Source: Bacteroidales bacterium UBA4331
GTDB taxonomy: Bacteria > Bacteroidota > Bacteroidia > Bacteroidales > Paludibacteraceae
Assembly (NCBI GenBank): GCA_002394395.1
Contig: DGTR01000020.1
Location: 29,797-93,796 of the forward strand
Reading direction: 5' to 3'
DNA length: 64,000 nucleotides
The translations under genes were made by a program, and so were the position numbers. Below are positions 27,241-34,800 of the stretch, one piece after another. The notes beneath the pieces were generated by a model. The model was not told where the DNA came from. It made no database searches and saw only the letters and a program-made list of their open reading frames with translations. Numbering within the stretch: the first letter of the stretch is position 1; each line of letters starts with the position of its first letter.

Positions 27241-27537
27241 TCATAAATTATACCTCTTTCTCTCCCCTTCGTCTAACAAAATGTTTAGTTCCAAAGAGTA
27301 CACCTCATGTGTGTATGTTTCCGTGTCTGTATTATGAATACTCTTATACACAATAGTGTTCTCATTTTTACAATGAGGACATTCAATCTTTTGCATGATA
27401 CCAGTCTCTGGATAGCCGGACTTACTATCACCGGCTTCCATCTCAACAGCGTGCTCCCACTCTAAATCCTCAGTCGCGACATCAAACATTCGTCCGCATT
27501 TCGCGCATTTGATCTTATTTATCACTTGTCTTCCCAT
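27241..27537 (-). CDS. Zinc-ribbon protein, unknown function
   Basis: 98 aa. Two Cys pairs, C-A-K-C-G (about 11-14) and C-P-H-C-K-N-E-N (about 53-56), form a zinc-ribbon-like fold seen in many small phage or island proteins. The rest is acidic and has no membrane segment or signal peptide. No close family is recognised. The context is the A/T-rich accessory island; it stands upstream of the small membrane protein gene on the same strand. Confidence 0.5.
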   Translation of the reverse strand: MGRQVINKIKCAKCGRMFDVATEDLEWEHAVEMEAGDSKSGYPETGIMQKIECPHCKNENTIVYKSIHNTDTETYTHEVYSLELNILLDEGERKRYNL

Positions 27538-27792
27538 AATCGTTTCCTTCCTTTTATATGTTTATCTTATCAGATTTCTTCTCCATTCATTATCCCGGAA
27601 TCTTATTCCGCTTTTTTTGAGCCCCGTTTTTTTTATTGGTCTGATGGTGTCTGATACGAATCTCGGACGCTCGTCGGAGTTGCATGCTATCATACCACCT
27701 TATATATACTATGTATATATCCCGTGATTCTCATTCTTTCATCCTTTCAATCCTTCATTCTGATACTCTTTTACTTGTTCCTTTTGGACTTA

Positions 27793-28649
27793 GCCTGTTC
27801 CTTTTTTGCCGGCCTGTTCCTTTTTTCACGCTCCATCACTCAAAAGCCTGTTCCTTTTTTCAACTCTCCCACGCTCTTAAAACTTTCACTTCATCTTCTT
27901 CCAGCCTGTTCCTTTTTTTACAATCTGACCGTTTCTACACAGCCTGTTCCTTTTTTGAAAGTTCTTCTAAATACTCCAAACCTTTTGCAGTTAATCTATA
28001 GGCTTGTTCAGGAATACTTGGATGTTCGGGACATTGCATCGTCACCAAACCTCTTGCTGTCGCCGGCTTCATATAATTGTCATAAAAGTTCCTGCGAGAC
28101 TCTTGCCGTAAGCCCAGCGCAGCCATCAATTAACGTCTCGAATGTGCCTCTCTCCCAATTACCACCACCAATTTCTGCACTCTCTCCTCTATTTTAACTT
28201 TTGTATTCATATTCCAGCCTGTTCTTTTTTTTCAGCCTATTCCTTTTCGGACTAAGCTTGTGTCTGTTTCCAACTCAACTTCGAGGTTCTTACCTTCCAA
28301 TCGTTAGTTATTAGTTAGATATTCGTTCGTTATTCGTTAGATATTCAGCTACCCACAGACTACCGTCACCTACCCCATTCAACGCAAAAATTGGCTTTGC
28401 ACTTTTTGCACTTTCTGCACTTTTGCAAAAAATGTCGTGTCGCTTTGTCGCTTTGTCGCTTTTCTTTTTTTGTGCGTGAGACTGTTGAAACTTTGAGACT
28501 TTCGCACATATCTCTCTCATTTACAAGCTCTTACAAAGTCTCATCAAAGTTTCAAAGTTCCATCTTTTTTTCTTCTTTTCAATAGCGACATAGCGACATT
28601 ATTTATGTTCTTTTATCCAGCCTGTTCCTTTTTTCTGCCTGTTCCTTTT
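27793..28649. repeat. Dispersed GCCTGTTCCTTTTTT repeats
   Basis: Copies start at 27793, 27812, 27846, 27904, 27942, 28217 (variant), 28234 (variant), 28620 and 28637 (variant), with a further degenerate copy near 27775. On the minus strand the unit is AAAAAAGGAACAGGC. Spacing is irregular (17 to about 380 bp). The copies at 28234 and 28637 share a longer flank including GACTAAGCTT. Confidence 0.85.
27935..28210 (-). pseudogene. Remnant of an AlbA_2/AAA_4-type protein: C-terminal winged helix with in-frame stop
   Basis: From ATG 28210 the frame reads M-N-T-K-V-K-I-E-E-R-V-Q, then E-A-H-S-R-R, then TAA at codon 27, then on in the same frame L-M-A-A-L-G-L-R-x-x-S-R-R-N-F-Y-D-N-Y-M-K-P-A and P-E-Q-A-Y-R-L-T-A-K-G-L to 27935. 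This matches the C-terminal winged-helix region of RecG-like/AlbA_2 ATP-binding proteins of Bacteroidota, which are usually 400-550 aa. The stop would be a single CAA-to-TAA change. The N-terminal domains are absent. The last codons (K-K-E-Q-A) come from one copy of the AAAAAAGGAACAGGC repeat. Confidence 0.65.
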
Positions 28650-28738
28650 CAGACTAAGCTTATGTCTTTTTTATCTACCTTGTGTCTTTTTTACCCAAAA
28701 CCTCTCTCAAGAACAGTTTCAGGAGTTGGTTATGTTCT

Positions 28739-28827
28739 GTTTTGCCTTTTCTCGGGAGATGATCCCGTGATGGTCGCGTTAAAATGTCTATTTTTTCCGC
28801 TTATACATAAAAAGAAAAAAGGCAAAA
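28739..28827. repeat. Long inverted repeat with nested hairpin
   Basis: GTTTTGCCTTTT (28739-28750) is repeated inverted as AAAAGGCAAAAC (28816-28827). Inside lies CGGGA-GATGA-TCCCG. A transcript from the orphan promoter at 28980 would contain this structure. Function unknown. Confidence 0.6.
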
Positions 28828-28979
28828 CCCATTTTGGTATTACCTCTTCTTTACGCAGTCACCCATTCTGCATTGCTGTACTCAGCATTGCGGGATATAA
28901 ATAAGAAATATGTAGTAGCTTTCGTCATGCGCAAAAGTAGTGTCTTAACCGTTGGTACTTCTGTTTCAAAAAAGCGTTG

Positions 28980-29010
28980 CAAAGGTACAATTTTTTTTTG
29001 AATTGCGCAA
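28980..29010 (-). promoter_or_regulatory. Orphan promoter reading into the repeat region
   Basis: TACCTTTG at 28980-28987 and TTG at 29008-29010 with the same 20-nt spacer as the gene promoters. No recognisable gene follows within 700 nt; the first ATG frame downstream has only about 25 codons. Confidence 0.65.
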
Positions 29011-29094
29011 TAGTCAGAGAGCTTTTTTTTGAAAAATTTACGATTTGTCTAATTTATTTAACAAATTAGCGGTTTTTTGGTACTTTTAACTATG

Positions 29095-31149
29095 TTAATC
29101 TTGCAACGTCTGGAGCTTGTTCTGCATCTCCAACATTTCGTCCCGAAGCCGTGCAGCCATCTCAAAATCAGTAGCTTTCGCCGCTGCGAGCATCTGTTTG
29201 CGTTTGTTATCTATCGCTTTCTGCAAGGTCTGCACATTCATCTTCTGCCACTCGGCAGTCTTCCAACTCTCGCGGATCGCTTCTTCTACCTTCCGTTTCT
29301 CCGCCTCCGGGTCCTTGTAGAGCGATGCGAGGGCCGAAGTGTTGATCTCTTTCTTAATCGCCGTCGGCGTGATGCCATGCTCGGCGTTATACCGCATCTG
29401 GATGGTTCGGCGGCGGTTGGTCTCATCGATGGTGGCCTGCATTGCCGGCGTGATCTTATCGCCGTAGAGGATCGCCTTGCCGTTCACATGCCGCGCAGCA
29501 CGACCTACCGTCTGTGTCAGACTTCGCTGGTCACGCAGGAATCCGGACTTATCCGCATCGAGAATCGCCACGAGCGACACCTCCGGCAGATCGAGTCCCT
29601 CACGCAGCAGGTTCACACCCACCAAGACGTCATACTCGCCTTTGCGCAAGTCCTCCATGATCTTCACGCGCTCGATAGTATCTATATCCGAATGGATATA
29701 GGCAGACTTGACTCCATAGCGACGGAGGTACTCATCCAACTCCTCCGCCATCCTTTTTGTCAGCGTCGTGACGAGGATACGTTCGTTGCGATGAATTCGG
29801 AAACGTATCTCGTCCATGAGGTCGTCCACCTGGTTCTCTGTCGGTCTCACTTCAATCTCCGGATCCAGCAGACCTGTCGGCCGGATGAGCTGGTCGATGA
29901 CGATTCCTTCGCTCTTATTCAGTTCGTACTCATCCGGCGTCGCAGAAACGAAGATGGTGGCCCCTTGCCGGCCTTCCCCTTGAGGGGAAGGAGTTAATCC
30001 CACTTTCGCCTCGAACTCATCGAATTTCAGCGGTCGGTTGTCGCGCGCCGCAGGAAGCCTGAATCCGTAGTTGACAAGGTTTTCCTTACGGGCTTTATCA
30101 CCTCCGTACATACCCCGGATTTGCGGAACGGTCACATGGCTCTCGTCGATGACAAGAAGCATATCTTTCGGGAAATAATCGAGCAGACAATACGGCGGCG
30201 TGCCTTCTTCACGGCCGTCAAAATAGCGGCTGTAGTTCTCCACTCCGGAGCAATAACCGAGTTCGTCCAGCATCTCCAGATCATACTTCACGCGCTCCTC
30301 TATACGCTTTGCGTATAACTCTTCGCCGATGGAGATGAAATACTCAATCTGCTTCGCCAAGTCGGCTTTGATCTGTTCTTTCGCTGCAGCAATACGATCT
30401 GCGGAAGTCAAGAAGATCGTCGCCGGCGAGAGGTTATAGGAGTCGAACTCCTCCAACACCTGTCCGGAGATCGGATCGACCGTCAGGATAGCGTCTATCT
30501 CATTGCCGAAAAACTCCACCCGCACAAGATAATCCGCGTACGCCAGCGCAATATCGACGGTATCTCCCTTGACGCGGAATCGTCCGCGCGCGAGTTCTAT
30601 ATCGTTACGCGTGTATTGCGCGCCCACGAGCGATTTTAATAAGGTGTCCATCTGGATCTTCTCTCCGCGACGAAGGGAAACGACATTCGCCGTGAAATCC
30701 TGCGGACTGCCCAAACCATAGATACAGCTGACCGAAGAGACGATGATCACATCTTTCCGTCCGCTCAACAACGCCGCTACGGCAGAGAGCCGCAGTCGGT
30801 CGATCTCCTCGTTGATCGAGAGGTCCTTCTCGATATATAGATCGGTCGAAGGGATATACGCCTCGGGCTGGTAGTAGTCATAATAACTCACGAAATACTC
30901 CACCGCATTATGCGGAAAGAACGCCTTCATCTCCGAGTACAACTGCGCTGCGAGGGTCTTGTTATGGCTCATGATGAGCGTCGGCCGGTTCAGTTCCTTA
31001 ATGACATTCGCTACCGTGAACGTCTTTCCCGAACCGGTCACACCCAAAAGCACCTGCGCAGGAGCACCGGCTTTGATTCCTTCGACTAAGGCCTCAATCG
31101 CTTGCGGCTGATCGCCCGTCGGCTTATATGGAGATTCTAATTGAAACAA
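29095..31149 (-). CDS. uvrB: Excinuclease ABC subunit B
   Basis: 684 aa; damage-verifying helicase-like subunit of nucleotide excision repair. P-loop GVTGSGKT at 36-43, the beta-hairpin segment Y-Y-D-Y-Y-Q-P-E-A-Y near 95, helicase motifs (D-E-S-H, T-L-T-K-R-M, Q-T-V-G-R-A-A-R) and a C-terminal UVR motif (M-x-x-A-A-x-x-x-x-F-E-x-A-A-x-L-R-D) are intact. Two oddities: the only start that fits the family N-terminus is TTG at 31149, inside an 8-bp tandem repeat; and residues about 384-396 (G-L-T-P-S-P-Q-G-E-G-R) are an extra loop encoded by a 20-bp palindrome, just before the conserved V-S-A-T-P. It lies 51 nt after rplS, beyond that gene's terminator; no separate promoter was seen. Confidence 0.95.
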   Translation of the reverse strand: MFQLESPYKPTGDQPQAIEALVEGIKAGAPAQVLLGVTGSGKTFTVANVIKELNRPTLIMSHNKTLAAQLYSEMKAFFPHNAVEYFVSYYDYYQPEAYIPSTDLYIEKDLSINEEIDRLRLSAVAALLSGRKDVIIVSSVSCIYGLGSPQDFTANVVSLRRGEKIQMDTLLKSLVGAQYTRNDIELARGRFRVKGDTVDIALAYADYLVRVEFFGNEIDAILTVDPISGQVLEEFDSYNLSPATIFLTSADRIAAAKEQIKADLAKQIEYFISIGEELYAKRIEERVKYDLEMLDELGYCSGVENYSRYFDGREEGTPPYCLLDYFPKDMLLVIDESHVTVPQIRGMYGGDKARKENLVNYGFRLPAARDNRPLKFDEFEAKVGLTPSPQGEGRQGATIFVSATPDEYELNKSEGIVIDQLIRPTGLLDPEIEVRPTENQVDDLMDEIRFRIHRNERILVTTLTKRMAEELDEYLRRYGVKSAYIHSDIDTIERVKIMEDLRKGEYDVLVGVNLLREGLDLPEVSLVAILDADKSGFLRDQRSLTQTVGRAARHVNGKAILYGDKITPAMQATIDETNRRRTIQMRYNAEHGITPTAIKKEINTSALASLYKDPEAEKRKVEEAIRESWKTAEWQKMNVQTLQKAIDNKRKQMLAAAKATDFEMAARLRDEMLEMQNKLQTLQD
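29972..29991. repeat. 20-bp palindromic element inside uvrB
   Basis: CCTTCCCCTTGAGGGGAAGG is a perfect stem (8-bp arms, 4-nt loop) lying in frame in uvrB. It is of the same type as 11995-12014 and 13671-13690. Confidence 0.85.
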
Positions 31150-31170
31150 ACTTTCAAACTTTCAAACAAA
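31147..31170. repeat. CAAACTTT tandem repeat at the uvrB start
   Basis: Two full 8-bp units (31147-31154, 31155-31162) plus a partial third (CAAAC, 31163). The uvrB TTG start codon is read from the first unit on the minus strand. Confidence 0.75.
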
Positions 31171-31196
31171 AAAGGGATCTCTGACGAGACCCCTTT
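31168..31196 (-). terminator. Rho-independent terminator of rplS
   Basis: AAAGGGGTCTC pairs with GAGATCCCTTT around a GTCA loop (11 pairs, one G-T) and continues into further T on the minus strand. It ends just before the uvrB start. Confidence 0.85.
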
Positions 31197-31200
31197 GAGC

Positions 31201-31554
31201 TTACTTAACGCGGCGCTCTTGAATGCGGGCTTTCTTACCCGTACGCTCGCGGAGGTAATACAGTTTCGAACGACGTACTTTACCGTACTTGTTCACTGTA
31301 ATGCTCTCGATGAAGGGGCTGTCCATCGGGAAGATACGCTCTACACCAACGTTGCCGCTCATCTTACGAACCGTAAAGCGTTTCTTGTCGCCGCTACCGT
31401 GAATGCAGATGACATCACCGCGGAACTCCTGAACACGCTCTTTGTTACCCTCTTTAATACGATAACCGATGGTTACCTGATCGCCGGCCTTGAATGCCGG
31501 GAACTCTTTTTTCTCGCCGGCAAATGCTTGCTCAGCTACTTTAATCAAATCCAT
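31201..31554 (-). CDS. rplS: 50S ribosomal protein L19
   Basis: 117 aa, standard length. L19 lies at the interface of the 30S and 50S subunits. Family landmarks present: F-x-x-G-D-Q-V-T-I-G-Y-R-I-K-E-G, R-V-Q-E-F-R-G-D-V-I, R-K-M-S-G-x-V-G-V-E-R-I-F-P and the C-terminal K-V-R-R-S-K-L-Y-Y-L-R-E-R-x-G-K-x-A-R. Own promoter at 31670-31700, about 110-nt leader with a small hairpin at its 5' end, and a strong terminator, so it is probably a single-gene unit with possible leader control. Confidence 0.97.
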   Translation of the reverse strand: MDLIKVAEQAFAGEKKEFPAFKAGDQVTIGYRIKEGNKERVQEFRGDVICIHGSGDKKRFTVRKMSGNVGVERIFPMDSPFIESITVNKYGKVRRSKLYYLRERTGKKARIQERRVK

Positions 31555-31667
31555 TCTCGTTTCTTTTTTATGGATTCATACTAATCCTAATAAGCATATA
31601 CTACTATTCGGACGAACCTAATGCAATCGCCAGAGGCTTACTACGATGCTTTTCACGCAAAAAAGCG
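31555..31667 (-). promoter_or_regulatory. rplS mRNA leader, possible autoregulatory RNA
   Basis: The transcript would begin with the stem CACGC-TTTTTT-GCGTG (about 31654-31669) followed by about 90 nt before the L19 start. Ribosomal-protein leaders for L19 are known in some Bacteroidota; whether this matches that fold was not tested. Confidence 0.4.
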
Positions 31668-31669
31668 TG

Positions 31670-31700
31670 CAAAGGTACTGCTTTTTTATGAAACTACCAA
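31670..31700 (-). promoter_or_regulatory. Promoter of rplS
   Basis: TACCTTTG at 31670-31677 and TTG at 31698-31700, spacer 20 nt. Confidence 0.78.
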
Positions 31701-31748
31701 ATATTTTTGCAAAAAAATACAAAAAAAATTGAAAAAATGGCATTTTAT

Positions 31749-31779
31749 TTGTGTAAATCAAAAAATAGTAGTAATTTTG
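31749..31779 (+). promoter_or_regulatory. Promoter of tamB
   Basis: TTG at 31749-31751 and TAATTTTG at 31772-31779, spacer 20 nt; leader about 28 nt. Divergent from rplS, the two -33 elements being 48 nt apart. Confidence 0.78.
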
Positions 31780-31811
31780 TAGGCTAATTATACGCACACC
31801 TGCATACGCAC

Positions 31812-34800
31812 ATGAAACGTTTTCTATACATATTAGGGGTTCTGCTTGTCAGTTTGGTACTGGTGAGCGGGATGTTAGTATGTGTATTGATGAGCGATGA
31901 AGTGGAGACCGCAGCGGTTCGTTTGGTAACAGCAGAGTTGTCGAATATCTTAGGAACCGACGCACATGTAGGCGCAGTAGAATACCGATTCCCGGCAAAG
32001 ATTGCGATTAAAGATGTATATTTGGAGGACCAACAGGGCGACACCTTGGGATATATTGGTGAGTTGAACGGTCATTTTGCACCTTTGGCATTGCGGAAAG
32101 GCGAGATTCGATTCAGCCATGTGCGGCTGCGGGACGTAGTTGCGAATATATACCAGGTAGAAAGCGAAGGGGCGAAAGTATGGAACTACCAGTTCCTCGT
32201 CGATGCATTCAAGAGCAAGAACAAAAAGAAGAGCGATCCGCTCCAGAGTCTGATAACCGTGCGCGACGTGCAACTCGATAACATCCGTGTGCGGTACGAA
32301 GATTACAAGGCCTTATTGAGCCACGCGGAGATGGATCTGCATGGACTGAGCGCGGACAAGTTCGACGCGGAGATAAGCCGGATGGCGATGGTGGTGAAGA
32401 AGTATTCTGCTTTCAGCAATCAGTATTCAGAAATGGAGGTGGAGAATCTAAAGGCACATGTCATCCTGACGGACAGCCTGATCCAGATACCAACGATGAT
32501 GGCTAAACTGCCACAATCGAAATTAGAGTTAAGCAGTATAGAGATCGCGATGGCGGATAAGGAGCTGCGGTTGATTTCGCCGTTTAAGATCGATGCGCAG
32601 TTGGTACCGACGGATGTGCGGTTGGTCGTTCCTCGATTCAGCGGTTTCAAACGGACTATCGCTCTGTCGGGCGAGTTGGACGGCCGGTTAGACTCTTTGT
32701 CGGTTCGTCAGATGGAGTTGCGGTATAACGGTCTGACGATCCTGGAAGGCGACATCGCAGCAATCGGTCTGACGAAGACCGAGAACCCGTATCTACGCGC
32801 CAACCTCACGGATCTGCGGGCATCAGCAGCGCAAATACAGGATTTCCTGTCGCAGTTCTACGGCAAGCCTGTCAAACTGCCGGCAGAGGTACATCGTTTG
32901 GGAACGATCCATTACCGCGGTCTGGCAGAAGGAGAGTTGCGGGAGATGACGCTTCATGGCGCCTTCCGCACGGCGTTAGGCGCAATCACGACGGATGGTA
33001 CGCTGCGTAGCGACTCAGCCTTTGACCATATGGAATACGATGCGCAAGTTGAAGGAAGAAACTTCCGTTTGGGACATCTGTTAGCCAACTCCCAGATAGG
33101 AACCGTGACACTGGAGGTAGCGTCCAAAGGAAGAGTGGATAAAGGTCAGGTACACGGCGACGTGAAGGCGCATGTACGCAAACTGACGTACAATAACTAC
33201 ACTTATGCTGACATACATCTGGACGGCACGTACGCACCGAAACGGTATGAGGGTTCCGCGTGGATACGTGACCCGCATCTAAACGCCTCTTTCGACGGTG
33301 TCGTGGATCTGCATGATATCAATCCGGAGATTAATTGTAAGTTGCAATGCAAGCATTTCGACTCCGCCCCATTAGGATCGAAACTATTAGGTGACCAACT
33401 GCGCACACGGTTCACCGTCGAGGTCGATCTAAGCGGCGCGAAGGCGGATGAGATAAGCGGCTATCTGGAGATAGACTCCCTGTTCCTCGCCACAGCCCGC
33501 GACTCGGCGACGATGCAACAGATGGTGTTGATTGTGGAAGCCGACGGCGAACGGGACAAGTCCATCTCGCTCACGACGGACTACCTGCAAGCCCAATTGG
33601 ACGGTTCGTTCCGCTACGGAGATATCGTCCCTGCCGCTCAGGCGATGATGCATCATTACCTGCCGACTGCGGTAAAAGCGCCCGAGAAGAGCTGGCAACC
33701 GGTAGAGTTCGAGATACGAGCAGACGGAGAACGGCTGCGAGACGTACAGCGGCTCTTCAATGCCCCGTTGACGTTAAGCGACCACCCTACTCTTCATGCC
33801 GAAGGACAGATAGAGGAGGACGAAGAGCCTTGGTTCGCGATGCGGTTCTTTGCGCCGGGTGTACGTGCCGGCAACACGCCTGTTCATGACCTAACGATCA
33901 CGCTGAACACAATCGACACGTTGCGTCATACACAAGAAGCGGGGTCGGGGCTGGCGTTGAGCGTATCTGCGGAGGCAATGCAGATGCACACAGTGATCTC
34001 CACGTTGGCGTTCCGGGACACCTTACTGACCCAGATCACACTTCGACAGCAGGCGCAAATGAACGAGTTGCTGCCGGAAGGATGGGAAAGTCTCACGCCA
34101 CGGGAGTTACAACGTGCGTTGAGCGACGACCTCTCCAATGCAGAGCGGCATAAAGCACTATTGGCGGCGCAACGGGCAGGAGACTACGGCGGGGATCTGA
34201 AATTCATCACCCATTTCTCAAAATATAACCACAAGCCGTTGATAGATTTACATTTCCTGCCTGGCACGTTATTGTTGCGCGACTCGATCTATTCGTTAGG
34301 CGAGAGTTATCTGACCTACTGCGCAGCGGACACAACGGTGCAAGTAGAGCAGTTCTCGTTTGAGGGCGGCGGACAGCATATCCGCGCTAACGGTCTGGCA
34401 TCCCGGCGAAGCAGAGACACACTGCATGTCGATCTGCAGAAGATTGATGCATCCTACGTCGTGCCGTTCTTGCTGCCGGTGCAGACAATCATGTTCAATG
34501 GTCTGTTGACCGGGCAAGCGAGCATCTCCGGGGTATTCAAGAAAGCTAAAGTGGATACGCAGATACATATCGACTCGATGGGTCTGAATAACTGCTGGTT
34601 CGGCGATGCAGAGGTCGCCTTGCATATCACCGACAGCCTCGCTTTCCACGCAGATGTCTATCGACCGGATCGGAAAGTAGTGGATCTGAAGGGCAAGGCA
34701 CTTTTCGACGGCAGCGGTGTATGGGAGTTGGATATGATGGCGGATTCGGTACCGCTGGCCTTTGTCAACCATTGGACCTCATCGGTACTGACGGATCTGG

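Larger units (their letters stand above)
27538..29094. other. 1.5-kb region without intact genes, filled with short repeats
   Basis: Very A/T-rich. It contains about ten copies of GCCTGTTCCTTTTTT, a broken winged-helix gene, and several microrepeat runs: CGCTTTGT units near 28441-28460, TGCACTTT units near 28398-28428, TTCGTTA/TTAGTTA units near 28305-28350. There is also a long inverted repeat (28739-28827) and an orphan promoter (28980-29010) reading into it. The apparent long plus-strand frames are products of the repeats and have no protein-like composition. A small hairpin at 29049-29069 with a T run on the plus strand is the only terminator-like site beyond uvrB. Confidence 0.65.

Noticed and set aside
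27684..28197. Two overlapping plus-strand protein frames rich in S, F and L
   Set aside because: They are translations of the GCCTGTTCCTTTTTT repeats, have no recognisable domains or start signals, and lie antisense to the broken winged-helix gene.
27793..28649. CRISPR array
   Set aside because: The repeat unit is only 15 bp, spacing runs from 17 to several hundred bp, units are degenerate, and there are no cas genes.
28739..28827. Retron or group II intron RNA
   Set aside because: The inverted repeat alone is not enough; no reverse transcriptase gene lies in the window.
28860..28935. Short peptide gene after the orphan promoter
   Set aside because: An ATG frame of about 25 codons exists, but it has no family likeness and no better claim than chance frames nearby.
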